Assembly (NCBI GenBank): GCA_002723275.1 | Contig: PBNZ01000031.1 | Location: 130,673-174,166, forward strand | Source of the DNA: Planctomycetaceae bacterium | Lineage (GTDB): Bacteria > Planctomycetota > Planctomycetia > Pirellulales > Pirellulaceae | Length of the DNA stretch: 43,494 bases | Reading direction: 5' to 3' | In this document: piece by piece, positions 27,311-36,145 of the stretch | Layout: each line of letters begins with the position of its first letter | Numbering within the stretch: position 1 is the stretch's first letter | The notes under the pieces: generated by a model | Databases searched by the model: none | The model's input: the letters and a program-made list of their open reading frames with translations, nothing else | Told to the model about the DNA's origin: nothing | Program-made: the position numbers and the translations under genes

Positions 27311-28495
27311 GTGGCGACAGGCAAGTATCTCTTCACGAGCGAATCCGTGAGCATGGGGCACCCGGATAAGTTGGCCGATCAAATCTCGGACGGCATTTTG
27401 GATGCATTACTCAAGCAGGATCCCGCGAGTCGCGTTGCCTGTGAAACGATGGTGACGACAGGGATCGCTGTGGTCGCTGGTGAGATCACAACGAAGGCCG
27501 TCGTTGATTACCAGGATGTCATCCGACGTGTGATTCGAGAAGTCGGTTACATCGACGATAAAATGGGCATCTGCAGCGATACTTGTGCCGTGATGGTGTC
27601 GATCGACAAGCAAAGCCCCGATATTGCACAGGGTGTTGACGACGATCAGGCTTCAGGAAAGGATATCGGAGCTGGTGATCAGGGCTTGATGTTCGGATAC
27701 GCTTGCAATGACACCGAAGAGTTGATGCCGGTGCCGATTGCTCTTTCTCATCGAATTCTTAATCGGCTGACTAAAGCCCGACAGACAGCCGAGGTTGGCT
27801 GGTTGCGGCCCGACAGCAAGAGTCAGGTGACGGTTGAATACGACGGGAGTCGCCCTGTTCGAATCGATACCGTGGTTGTTTCGACGCAGCACGACGAAGA
27901 CGTTTCGAATTCCGATATTCGTGACTTCATCATCGAGAACGTGATTAAACCTGTTCTCCCTTCGGAGTTGGTGACCGATGAAATTACCTATCACATCAAT
28001 CCTACGGGCCGATTTGTGGTTGGTGGACCTCACGGTGATTGTGGATTGACCGGACGGAAAATCATTGTCGATACCTACGGAGGATGGGGACGGCACGGTG
28101 GTGGAGCATTCAGTGGCAAAGATCCAACCAAGGTTGATCGAAGTGCCGCTTACATGGCTCGACACGTTGCCAAGAATATCGTCGCCGCTGGATTAGCCGA
28201 TCGATGTGAAGTTCAACTGGCCTACGCCATTGGAGTTTCAGAGCCTGTGAGTGTTTTGGTCGATACCGAAGGTACAGGCACGGTCGATGATGAACGTATT
28301 TGTGAGGCGGTACGAGAATTCTTCCCGTTGTCACCTCGCGGAATCATTGACTACCTGGATCTGCTACGTCCGATATTCCAGCAGACTGCCAGCGGTGGAC
28401 ACTTCGGACGGACGGAACCTGAGTTCACTTGGGAGAAAACCGATCGAGCTGCTGAATTGGCTGAGTTGGTCGCGGCGGGTGCTGTTTCCAAGTAG
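27311..28495 (+). CDS. metK: S-adenosylmethionine synthase
   Basis: Makes S-adenosylmethionine from methionine and ATP in the cytoplasm. Its 394 residues compare with about 384 in E. coli. Family signatures are [19 protein letters not shown] at the N-terminus, the methionine-binding/ATP motif [12 protein letters not shown], and the P-loop-like [41 protein letters not shown] follows. The start is GTG, 6 nt after GGGAGG. No methionine-cycle genes are adjacent. The 226-base leader carries a promoter candidate, a small hairpin and three repeats listed separately. I could not recognise a known SAM riboswitch in it. Confidence 0.97.
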   Translation: MATGKYLFTSESVSMGHPDKLADQISDGILDALLKQDPASRVACETMVTTGIAVVAGEITTKAVVDYQDVIRRVIREVGYIDDKMGICSDTCAVMVSIDKQSPDIAQGVDDDQASGKDIGAGDQGLMFGYACNDTEELMPVPIALSHRILNRLTKARQTAEVGWLRPDSKSQVTVEYDGSRPVRIDTVVVSTQHDEDVSNSDIRDFIIENVIKPVLPSELVTDEITYHINPTGRFVVGGPHGDCGLTGRKIIVDTYGGWGRHGGGAFSGKDPTKVDRSAAYMARHVAKNIVAAGLADRCEVQLAYAIGVSEPVSVLVDTEGTGTVDDERICEAVREFFPLSPRGIIDYLDLLRPIFQQTASGGHFGRTEPEFTWEKTDRAAELAELVAAGAVSK

Positions 28496-28544
28496 GGAAG
28501 CAGCCGTTGCGTTTTCTCGCACGTCGTCAACGTGAGAGCGTGTC

Positions 28545-29375
28545 ATGGATGTTGGCTTGCGAAATGAGTCGCGAGATTACGAAACGACCGTACGCTCGAT
28601 TGAGCTCACTGCCGCTTCTGTCGGTTGTATCGCGCTGTCACTAACGACGGTCTGGCTTGGCGGCCGTCGTTTCGCGGGTATCTTTTCCCCTACTGATTCC
28701 AGCACATTGCTCGTAGCTGCGGTCCCCTTGATCCTGCTCTGTGCCCTGGTCATTCGTTTGCCATTGCGAGGCCGAACTAGCCGGACTTCGGGAGCAATCT
28801 GGTTGTATGCTGGTTCCCTGCTTGTCTTGGCGGCAACGATCGTGCTCACGGACGTACGTGTTCAGGCTCCTTGGGCCTGGATGCTGTTGTGGAGTAGTGT
28901 CATCGCGGGTGAGTTCTGGGTTTACAGACGTTTCCTGTTGCGTGGTCGAGCCCTCGCCACATCCTCTTCGGCCGAATCCATTGGAAGTTTGAAGACGAAT
29001 GTCGATGATGTCGAGGTTGACCAAGATGGTGTCGAGCGGCAGGAGGGGCTTGGTGAAGATCCCGATATGCTCGATCAAGATGTCCTGCAGCGATTTGAGC
29101 GGTCGATCAGTCCGACGATGGGAGAGATTATCCACGGTACTTGTCGCGCGAGGTTTGCGGTTGGGCAACGGCAGGAAAGCGTGCACCTGGCTTTTTGTCC
29201 TCCACTCAAGAATCAACCTTCCATTGAAGTGGAAACCGTCGATGGGCTGGCTGCCACCGTTAAAGTCGCTCTGCTGGTCCCGCACGGAGCGAGATTTGAT
29301 ATCCGACTGGATGAATCTCCGGAAGAACAGGGCGATGTAGTGATCGAATTCTTCGTTCAGGATTCGCAGGATTAG
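28545..29375 (+). CDS. Hypothetical membrane protein with a C-terminal beta-rich domain
   Basis: Not recognised. The 276-residue protein has four hydrophobic segments in the first 130 residues: SVGCIALSLTTVWLG, STLLVAAVPLILLCALVI, AIWLYAGSLLVLAATIVL and WAWMLLWSSVIAGEFWVY. An acidic linker follows (VDDVEVDQDGVERQEGLGEDPD). A soluble domain of about 90 residues starts at ERSISPTMGEIIHGTCRARF and looks beta-rich (VEVETVDGLAATVKVALLV). The short spacing to metK (49 bases) suggests co-transcription. Its stop interlocks with the stop of the convergent HExxH gene as TTAG. Confidence 0.75.
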   Translation: MDVGLRNESRDYETTVRSIELTAASVGCIALSLTTVWLGGRRFAGIFSPTDSSTLLVAAVPLILLCALVIRLPLRGRTSRTSGAIWLYAGSLLVLAATIVLTDVRVQAPWAWMLLWSSVIAGEFWVYRRFLLRGRALATSSSAESIGSLKTNVDDVEVDQDGVERQEGLGEDPDMLDQDVLQRFERSISPTMGEIIHGTCRARFAVGQRQESVHLAFCPPLKNQPSIEVETVDGLAATVKVALLVPHGARFDIRLDESPEEQGDVVIEFFVQDSQD

Positions 29376-30364
29376 TCAGCCGTCAACACCTCTCGCATTT
29401 GCTCCAGAATCTGGGGATCCGGAAGTTCAGGTGTTTCCAGAAGCAAGTGAACGAAGTTGTCTGCCATGATCTCTTCAGGGTGGATGATATAGCCGGTGTT
29501 TCTTCCAATCTGTCGATGAAACGATTTTGAAGTTGCCGGGTCGATCAAAACAGGTGATTCATCTGCCAGCACCGGCTTCCAGCGATCGCCTGCCTGTTCA
29601 ACAACCATCAACCGAAACAGGAGTTCACTGAAGAGTGTGCGTTCCGCCAACGTCTCATAGTCGCTCAGCTTTGAAATGAGGACGGGAGTCACATCGACAG
29701 GGCTTTCTTCCACATCGATACGAATAACGCAATTGATTTGAGGGGCATCTGGATTGGTGATCTTGCGAGCGGCAAGCGAATCGGGCAAAGGAATAGGGGC
29801 CGTTTCGCGGTAACCGACGATCTTGTACAGATCTTTACGCAATTCAGGAGAATGCCGAGACAGAATATGAAAGAGTTCGTGTAAGACGAGTCTTTTCAGA
29901 TTGTCCTCGTTACGCGAAAGACTTGACTCGGGAAATACAATCGCCTTGCCTCGGCAATGAGGAGCACTGCTTTCTTCGCGGCCTGTGGTTTTGATCAGTT
30001 CGATCGTTTCTGGCCATTCGGCTTTCAGGCGGCTGAGAAGCGGAAGAATTGCGGTCACAACCGATCCGATTTTTTCTTGCTCTTGCTTATCCCAAGGTAG
30101 GGCCTGCTCACTTGCGAATTGCAGATATTGTGTTTCGGATATCGGTTGATCGGATGCGAGTCGGATCTGTCGGTCGAAAGGGCTCATTGAGCGAACGAAA
30201 GAATCCTGGTTTCCCAGCGTCATGCTCGCTTCGGCAGGAGTCGCAAAACGGATTGAGAATGGGGTTTGGATCGCCGACTCATTGGCTTCCGATGGAGGGG
30301 CGACGAGCAGCAGTCCGAAAACGTAACAGGCGACAGACAGGAGTGATATCGGCCAACGTCGCAT
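29372..30364 (-). CDS. Secreted HExxH (zincin-like) protein of unknown family
   Basis: A predicted exported protein of 330 residues. The Sec signal is MRRWPISLLSVACYVFG followed by LLLVAPPSEA. A zinc-protease-like motif LVLHELFHILSRHSPELRKDLY lies at 29867-29881 (HELFH). A later HPEEIMADNFVHLLLE could supply a glutamate third ligand, as in gluzincins. The substrate and precise peptidase family are unknown. The frame continues upstream to 30520, but the ATG at 30364 starts a clean signal peptide and is preceded by AAAAGAAG. It is convergent with the membrane-protein gene and shares four bases of stop codons. Confidence 0.75.
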   Translation of the reverse strand: MRRWPISLLSVACYVFGLLLVAPPSEANESAIQTPFSIRFATPAEASMTLGNQDSFVRSMSPFDRQIRLASDQPISETQYLQFASEQALPWDKQEQEKIGSVVTAILPLLSRLKAEWPETIELIKTTGREESSAPHCRGKAIVFPESSLSRNEDNLKRLVLHELFHILSRHSPELRKDLYKIVGYRETAPIPLPDSLAARKITNPDAPQINCVIRIDVEESPVDVTPVLISKLSDYETLAERTLFSELLFRLMVVEQAGDRWKPVLADESPVLIDPATSKSFHRQIGRNTGYIIHPEEIMADNFVHLLLETPELPDPQILEQMREVLTAD

Positions 30365-30499
30365 GCTTCTTTTGGGGCAGAGAGGTTTTGTGGTTGGTGA
30401 ATTGAGAGGCCGGTGGAATAATACACGATATTGGCATCGAATTGTATGGTTCGACTGTCGAATCTGCACTCTCGCCCTAGCTGAATTGGATTGATTATC

Positions 30500-30616
30500 A
30501 TGGCCCGTTGGCCGCGTCACGTTTGGACGACACTCTTTACCTATCTGACTATTTTCCTTTTGTTCCCACTTTTGTGCCTCGCCTGCTACGGCTTTGTGCA
30601 GGGATGGTGGTTTTAG
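30500..30616 (+). CDS. Possible 38-residue single-helix membrane peptide
   Basis: A short frame with a positively charged start (MARWPRHVW), one hydrophobic helix (LFTYLTIFLLFPLLCLACYGF) and an aromatic end (VQGWWF). It sits between the divergent HExxH gene and the UAP1-like gene, 44 bases before the latter. The ribosome site is weak. The composition is like real planctomycete mini-membrane proteins, but chance cannot be excluded. Confidence 0.4.
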   Translation: MARWPRHVWTTLFTYLTIFLLFPLLCLACYGFVQGWWF

Positions 30617-30660
30617 TCGTTTCGCACTTACCCTGACGCGACGACGGTGGAAGACTATTC

Positions 30661-32058
30661 ATGCAAGCTGCCTCGAAAGATCGCCTGAACGCTCATCTCA
30701 AAGCTTACCAACAGGAGCATTTGCTCGCTTTTTGGTCGGACCTTGAATCGGAGTCACAAGACCAATTAGCTCGGCAGTTGGACGCCATCGATTTTGAATT
30801 CATGCAACAACTGCACGCGGGTTCCCGTGAAATCGCGGATCTTGAGACGGTTGCCAGCCGAGCGACTTCGCCTGCAGCTGTTCGTTTGGAGGGTGAGGCG
30901 AGTCGTGACTCGGATGATGCACATGAGGCGGCTGGTGCCCTGATTGCCGCGGGCAAGATAGGCGCCATGTTGGTTGCGGGAGGCCAGGGGACTCGTCTTG
31001 GTTTTCCTCATCCGAAAGGCATGTTTCCGATCGGACCGTTATCGGATCGTTCCCTGTTTCAGATGCACATCGACCAGCTTTTGGCGATAGGGGCTTATTA
31101 TGGTGTTCGCCTCCCTCTTTATCTGATGACAAGTCCGGCGACACATGATCCAACGCTGAAGTTTTTGCAGGAACATGATAACTTTGGGCTGCCCCGAGAA
31201 GATTTGCACGTGTTCTGCCAGGGCACGATGCCTGCCGTCGATCTCGATGGAAAACTCCTTCTAGATGCTCCCGATCATGTCGCGGAAAGTCCTGATGGTC
31301 ACGGTGGGATGCTCGCTGCCTTTTGCAACAGTGGGTGTCTACAAGATGCTCAGGAGCGTGGATTGGAGCAACTCTTTTACTTTCAAGTCGATAATCCGCT
31401 TGCCAAGGTATGTGACAAATCGTTGATTGGTCATCACTTGCTGGCCGATTCGGAAATGACGACGCAGGTCGTTGCTAAGGGAGCTCCGGACGATAAGGTT
31501 GGCAACGTGGTTGATGTCGATGGGCGTCTGATGGTCATCGAGTACAGCGATCTCCCCGCAGAGGTTGGCGAACGCAGGAATGCTGATGGAACGCTCGAGC
31601 TATGGGCTGGAAATATCGCGATTCATGTTTTTCGCGTCGATTTTCTGGAGAGAGCTGCTCAGTCGAATTCAGCTTTGCCATTTCATCGGGCGCGAAAAAA
31701 AGTGCCCTTTGTTAATGAGCGGGGCGAGCTGGTTGAACCAGCAGCGCCGAACGCCACGAAATTCGAGCGTTTCATTTTCGACTTGATGTCTTCTGCGAAG
31801 AATGCGATTGCGGTAGAAGCGGCGGAGGCCGATGTTTTTGCTCCCGTCAAGAATGCGACTGGATCGCCAAAAGATACGCCGGAAACCGCCCAGGCCGCTA
31901 TCCTGGCAAGAGACCGTCTGAGGATTGAGAGCAGTGGTATTGAGCTTGCCCCTGACGTTGCGATTGAAATAAACCCTCGTTACGCCTACGACGCGAAAAC
32001 ATTACGAGATAAACTGCCGCAGGGCACAAAAATTGACAGGGATACCTACTTTCATTGA
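30661..32058 (+). CDS. UDP-sugar pyrophosphorylase, UAP1-like
   Basis: Nucleotidyltransferase making a UDP-sugar (UDP-GlcNAc, UDP-GalNAc or UDP-glucose) from UTP and the sugar 1-phosphate. The 465-residue length matches the eukaryotic-type UDPGP/UAP1 family rather than bacterial GlmU or GalU. The nucleotide-binding signature is GGQGTRLGFPHPKGMFPIG. SPDGHGGMLAAF, FYFQVDNPLAKVCD and the uridine-site stretch EYSDLP are also present. The C-terminal lobe includes FERFIFDLM and INPRYAYDA. It starts at an ATG and is followed after 40 bases by the mannose-1-phosphate guanylyltransferase gene, forming a sugar-nucleotide operon that fits envelope polysaccharide synthesis. Confidence 0.92.
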   Translation: MQAASKDRLNAHLKAYQQEHLLAFWSDLESESQDQLARQLDAIDFEFMQQLHAGSREIADLETVASRATSPAAVRLEGEASRDSDDAHEAAGALIAAGKIGAMLVAGGQGTRLGFPHPKGMFPIGPLSDRSLFQMHIDQLLAIGAYYGVRLPLYLMTSPATHDPTLKFLQEHDNFGLPREDLHVFCQGTMPAVDLDGKLLLDAPDHVAESPDGHGGMLAAFCNSGCLQDAQERGLEQLFYFQVDNPLAKVCDKSLIGHHLLADSEMTTQVVAKGAPDDKVGNVVDVDGRLMVIEYSDLPAEVGERRNADGTLELWAGNIAIHVFRVDFLERAAQSNSALPFHRARKKVPFVNERGELVEPAAPNATKFERFIFDLMSSAKNAIAVEAAEADVFAPVKNATGSPKDTPETAQAAILARDRLRIESSGIELAPDVAIEINPRYAYDAKTLRDKLPQGTKIDRDTYFH

Positions 32059-32098
32059 TGTGTTTGAAATGGGTGGATGAGCTTTAAGGAGATCTTTC

Positions 32099-33175
32099 AT
32101 GCTGCATGCGGTTATTATGGCGGGTGGTGCCGGAACAAGGTTTTGGCCCGCCAGTCGCCGCCAACGTCCGAAACAATTGCTCGACCTCGCCGGCGGACGC
32201 TCCATGATTCAAGCGACCGTGGATCGCTTGGGTGAGCTTGTTTCTCCGGAACACATGCTGGTGGTCACGAATCAACAACTTGTTTCTTCCATCCAGGAGC
32301 AGTTGCCGCAGTTGCCACCCGCTTCCATTCTGGGAGAACCTTGTAAGCGCGATACTGCCCCTTGTATTGGCGTGGCAGCGGTGTGGGTGCAGAAGGTTGA
32401 TCCTGATGCTGTGATGGTCGTCATGCCCAGCGATCACATCATTGAAACCGACGAAACCTTTCAGCAGGCGATTCAATCCGCCCATGATCTCGTCCTTGAC
32501 CAGCCCGATCGGATCGTAACCTTCGGGATACGACCTACCTATCCGGCCGAGTCCTTCGGGTATATCCACCGCGGTCAGGCGATCGCTGAGGATTCGGAGC
32601 GGGTTTATTGCGTTGAGGATTTCCGCGAAAAGCCAAATGCTGATGTCGCTCGTGAGTATCTTGAGGATGGGAACTACTATTGGAATTCTGGGATCTTTGT
32701 TTGGAAAGCCGCAACCATTCTCGAGCAGCTTGAAAAACATGAGCCTGCCATGGCAAAGCACGTTATGGCGATCGGTGATGCTGTCGGGACGGATGATTTT
32801 GATCAGGTCTTCGAGAACGAGTTTTCACGAATCGTTGGTAAGTCGATCGATTATGCTGTTATGGAGCGAGCCAAGAATGTGGTGGTTGTGGAGGCACCTT
32901 TCAAATGGGATGACGTAGGTAGCTGGCAGGCTCTCGCCAGATTGCGAGGGACCGATGCTGATGGGAATACGATTGCCGGACACCATCTCGGAATCGACAC
33001 CGTGGGTACCACCGTGCGAGGCGAGGATCAACACTTGATCGTGACGGTTGGACTCAAAGACTGCCTGATTGTGCACACCCCCGATGCAACACTCGTTGCT
33101 GATAAGCACCATGAAGAGAAGGTGCGTGAGGTGGTCAAGCAGATCGAAGAAAGCGGATGGCAGGAATTCCTCTAG
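32099..33175 (+). CDS. manC: Mannose-1-phosphate guanylyltransferase (short form)
   Basis: Converts mannose 1-phosphate and GTP to GDP-mannose in the cytoplasm. Signatures are MAGGAGTRFWPASRRQRPKQ, VVMPSDHII, YCVEDFREKPN, YWNSGIFVWKA and KWDDVGSWQAL. At 358 residues it lacks the C-terminal phosphomannose isomerase domain of the two-domain enzymes, so it is the monofunctional type. The ribosome site AAGGAG (32086-32091) is 7 nt from the ATG. It lies 40 bases after the UAP1-like gene. Its end either overlaps ruvX by 19 nt or lies 23 nt before it, depending on the ruvX start. Confidence 0.95.
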   Translation: MLHAVIMAGGAGTRFWPASRRQRPKQLLDLAGGRSMIQATVDRLGELVSPEHMLVVTNQQLVSSIQEQLPQLPPASILGEPCKRDTAPCIGVAAVWVQKVDPDAVMVVMPSDHIIETDETFQQAIQSAHDLVLDQPDRIVTFGIRPTYPAESFGYIHRGQAIAEDSERVYCVEDFREKPNADVAREYLEDGNYYWNSGIFVWKAATILEQLEKHEPAMAKHVMAIGDAVGTDDFDQVFENEFSRIVGKSIDYAVMERAKNVVVVEAPFKWDDVGSWQALARLRGTDADGNTIAGHHLGIDTVGTTVRGEDQHLIVTVGLKDCLIVHTPDATLVADKHHEEKVREVVKQIEESGWQEFL

Positions 33176-33198
33176 AGTTCAGCAGACGCGAGGTTCAT

Positions 33199-33666
33199 GT
33201 GAATCCTGGATCAACATCGGGACGTATCGCTGGAATTGATTTTGGAACCGTACGCATTGGTATCGCAGTTTCCGATCCAAGGCAGACGATTGCCAGCCCT
33301 TACGAAAACTATACACGGAAAGATCCTGCACAGGATGCTCGTCGCTTTCAGAGATTGGTTTCGGAAGAAGAGATCGTTCAGTTCGTTGTTGGACTTCCCA
33401 TTCATCTTGATGGCAACGAAAGTGCGAAGTCCCTGGAAGCTCGTGATTTTGGAAAATGGCTCGAGCAACAGACGGGAATCCCAGTTGACTATCACGACGA
33501 GCGATTTACATCGGTTGAAGCAGAGAACCAATTGCTTGCGGTCGATATGAGCCGAGCGAAAAGAAAACAACGGCTAGACATGTTGGCAGCACAGTTGTTA
33601 CTTGCTGCCTATCTGGAGTCTCGCCGAGATGGACGACATCCCGGTTCGTTGGATGGAGATGCCTAG
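33199..33666 (+). CDS. ruvX: RuvX/YqgF Holliday-junction-resolvase-like nuclease
   Basis: Putative RNase H-fold nuclease involved in pre-16S rRNA processing or junction resolution. The conserved acidic motifs are visible: GIDFGTVRIGIAVSDP with the first Asp, GLPIHLDGNES, DERFTSVEAE, and the C-terminal DMLAAQLLLAAYLE with the last Asp. Starting at GTG 33199 gives 155 residues, near the family size, and follows GCGAGG; an ATG at 33157 inside manC would add 14 residues. It ends in a CTAG interlock with the convergent pseudoprotease gene. Placement behind manC looks like housekeeping-operon drift rather than functional linkage. Confidence 0.92.
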   Translation: MNPGSTSGRIAGIDFGTVRIGIAVSDPRQTIASPYENYTRKDPAQDARRFQRLVSEEEIVQFVVGLPIHLDGNESAKSLEARDFGKWLEQQTGIPVDYHDERFTSVEAENQLLAVDMSRAKRKQRLDMLAAQLLLAAYLESRRDGRHPGSLDGDA

Positions 33667-34784
33667 CGTCTCTGGGCGACTTCCTGAATGTCATTCACAT
33701 ATTGCTCGATCCAAGGTTGGATCTCTTTGGCCGGCAGAGCATAACTGGCAATCCGCTCAGCTCTTGCAATGTTGATCCCAACGACGCGTCCATCAAGGTC
33801 GACGATGGGGCCACCGCAGTGCTGGGGAAGCAGGAATGTGTCGTGCTGAAGAACGGTGGGGAAGCCCGTTCGTCGAACGCTCAGATCACCCCCCAGGAAA
33901 CTCTGGAAATCACTGTTTTCGAGATCGAGATCGGCACGGTGGCCAAGCTTCGCGGTGATTTCCAGATTGGTATTATCTCGCGTCACCGCCAGTCTGACGT
34001 CGTCGCCCGGGAGCTGTTTACCAATGATCTCAACGAGCTCGTCACTGGTTTGAATCGATTGGTCATTGACTTTAATGACGATGTCGCCATCCTGCAGGCC
34101 TGCCTTGTCAGCTGCGCTACTTGGAACAACATCGATGATCATCGCTCCAAAACGACTGGTGCGTAATCGAATGCCCAAGACTCCGTCGTTCGCGACGTTT
34201 TGAGGAGCCAAGCTAACAACGCCTACGGCTAATGGCTCACGGCCCAAGCTTGGTGTTGCCAACAGGGTGCCCACACCAGGATCATCGCCCTGATTCCACT
34301 GGACCGGCTTTAGGTCGTCTGCCCGTACCTGCAGCAATGCCAGGTCATGACTAGGTCGAAGTTCGACCACCTTCGCTGTTTTTCGAGCTCGATTTGAAAA
34401 TTGGCAGCTCAATCGGCCCGGCTTCGTCACCTCACTGGCCTTGCTCAAGATTAAACCTGATGTGTGGACGACCGTGCCCATAGCAACCGGCTTGCCATCT
34501 CGGAAAATGCGAACGGTCGCGAGTCGAGCATCAGTGATCGCTTCGCTGAAAGCCGATTTGACTTTTTGATGGTTTTTACCAACTTCCCAACCGTTGTCGA
34601 CCTTTTCCAGCCAGCCACTGAGCAACGCGGCGTCGTCGCGTGTCTGAACGCTCGTGTGCCGTTGGACGAGTCGTAATGGATTGAATCGCGACTCAGGTTC
34701 GCAGGCACGGTGAATAGCAATCCCAACCAAAGCGGTTGTCGCGGCGGTAAGTGCGATGGCGAGGAATCGTCGATAACCTAACAT
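33663..34784 (-). CDS. Degenerate HtrA-like serine protease with internal PDZ domain
   Basis: A predicted exported or anchored protein of 373 residues with a hydrophobic N-terminus (RRFLAIALTAATTALVGIAI). A trypsin-like first lobe includes MGTVVHTSGLILSKASEV, where HtrA has a catalytic His; here that position is Lys-Ala-Ser. The Asp motif SHDLALLQV is kept. After VGVVSLAPQ the chain enters a PDZ domain (GVLGIRLRTSRFGAMIIDVV, then AGLQDGDIVIKVN). It then returns to a protease-type segment LPQHCGGPIVDLDGRVVGIN, with Cys where HtrA has the serine of GNSGGP. It is therefore probably not a canonical serine protease. It lies 48 bases after the gene for an intact paralogue and is likely co-transcribed with it. 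Confidence 0.85.
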   Translation of the reverse strand: MLGYRRFLAIALTAATTALVGIAIHRACEPESRFNPLRLVQRHTSVQTRDDAALLSGWLEKVDNGWEVGKNHQKVKSAFSEAITDARLATVRIFRDGKPVAMGTVVHTSGLILSKASEVTKPGRLSCQFSNRARKTAKVVELRPSHDLALLQVRADDLKPVQWNQGDDPGVGTLLATPSLGREPLAVGVVSLAPQNVANDGVLGIRLRTSRFGAMIIDVVPSSAADKAGLQDGDIVIKVNDQSIQTSDELVEIIGKQLPGDDVRLAVTRDNTNLEITAKLGHRADLDLENSDFQSFLGGDLSVRRTGFPTVLQHDTFLLPQHCGGPIVDLDGRVVGINIARAERIASYALPAKEIQPWIEQYVNDIQEVAQRR

Positions 34785-34832
34785 GATTCGCCCTTGTTGA
34801 TCCTGAAGGAACGTTTTTGAATCAGCCCGCGG

Positions 34833-35846
34833 TTAAGTCCGCCGACGTGGTCGACTCCCGAGTTTAACTGAAATTTGTTCGATCTCTCCATCACGACGAA
34901 TTTGAATGACAATCTCGTCTTCCGGAAGCAAACGACCAATCTCGTTTTGGAGATCGTTGAACGACTTAACTTCATTCTCGCCCACGCGAAGGATAACGTC
35001 GCCTGAACGCAAGCCAGCTAGATCGGCGGGGGATCCCTCGACGACTCGCGCGATTCTTGCCTCATCCGTCGTTGAATCTTCCGTGACACCAAGCCACCCA
35101 CGCTGCGGTGGACCCAACAGCCCCCAGACTTCTCCCTTTGCCAAACGTGTCCACGAATCGCGGAAGGGATCGACAGGAACATGGACGTTGATGGTTAGAT
35201 TTTTACCAATGCGGCTGTGGATGCCTATCACTTTACCGTCAAGGTCGAATAGTGGCCCCCCGGAATCACCACCGACGAGCGTACAGTCGGTGAGCAATGC
35301 CGACTTCTCCGCTTTCAAAATGCGACCCCAGCGTAGGACTGGCAGACGGTCCCGATCATAGCCGCCTGGATGACCAGTTGCTAGGCACCATTGACCCGGC
35401 TTGATGTTCGACGAGTCGCCGAGTTCGGCGTGCGACCAGTCGCCGGGTTCAGTGATCTTGATTAAGCCCGCGTCGAGCTCCTGGTTCATCCCCAACGTGA
35501 TTCCTCGCTTAATGCGACCGTCCGAAAGAAATACGAGCGCGGAACGGTGGGGAGCCCCTGCTACGTGAGCTGCCGTGAGAACGTATCCGTCCTCGCTGAC
35601 AATGACTCCGCTACCGTTGGCACGTCCAACCTGGACAGCAACCGTTGAGGTTAAAATCTCGTCCGTAAGCTCTTTGATCTTGGCCTGCAAGGCTCGCAAT
35701 TCTTCAAGATCCGCGGGGGCCTTGCCGTTTTTGACGCGGGCCAAAGAAGTCGTCGTCGGGTCTTCTTGAGCGAGTCCGGTCGAGCTGACCAAAAAAATCG
35801 CCAGGGCAACGAACATCCATCGAGTTGTGATCGCTAAATGCTGCAT
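34833..35846 (-). CDS. HtrA/S1C-type serine protease with C-terminal PDZ domain
   Basis: A probable periplasmic protease of 337 residues. A signal peptide (RWMFVALAIFLVSSTGLAQ) precedes a trypsin-like domain with all three catalytic positions: His in VLTAAHVAG, Asp in NQELDAGLIKI, and Ser in TLVGGDSGGPLFDLDG. One PDZ domain follows (RGWLGVTEDS, then LAGLRSGDVILRVGENEVKSFNDL). DegP has two PDZ domains and DegS one, so this resembles DegS-like S1C proteins. The frame is open upstream to 35939, but ATG 35846 gives a clean signal peptide and has GGAG about 5 nt upstream. It is the first gene of a two-gene unit with the degenerate paralogue. Confidence 0.92.
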   Translation of the reverse strand: MQHLAITTRWMFVALAIFLVSSTGLAQEDPTTTSLARVKNGKAPADLEELRALQAKIKELTDEILTSTVAVQVGRANGSGVIVSEDGYVLTAAHVAGAPHRSALVFLSDGRIKRGITLGMNQELDAGLIKITEPGDWSHAELGDSSNIKPGQWCLATGHPGGYDRDRLPVLRWGRILKAEKSALLTDCTLVGGDSGGPLFDLDGKVIGIHSRIGKNLTINVHVPVDPFRDSWTRLAKGEVWGLLGPPQRGWLGVTEDSTTDEARIARVVEGSPADLAGLRSGDVILRVGENEVKSFNDLQNEIGRLLPEDEIVIQIRRDGEIEQISVKLGSRPRRRT

Positions 35847-36145
35847 ACTACTCCGTTGCTTTTCGTCTTTCTCGATAGCCGCAGGGATTCCGCGTCCATA
35901 GTCCTTATCATAATCAAAACGGGCCACTTCTGCTGCCAATTCGTGAAAGCAGACGTCTCTAATCCGTCAATTTATTAGGTCTGTAGGGGTGTTTTGCACA
36001 GCCTGTCAGCTCCTTTCTGCGCCGCATAATCAAGTGAATCCGCCCATTGGTTTTCCTGGACCTTTCCAAACGCTAAACTGGCAAAGGGATACCGGATGCG
36101 ATGATTCATTTCGATTTTCTTCTCGACTGTTAACGCGAATTGACA
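35847..36145. other. Divergent intergenic region, protease pair / epimerase
   Basis: About 300 bases that must carry promoters in both directions. No gene, strong hairpin or convincing promoter hexamer pair was recognised. Confidence 0.35.
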
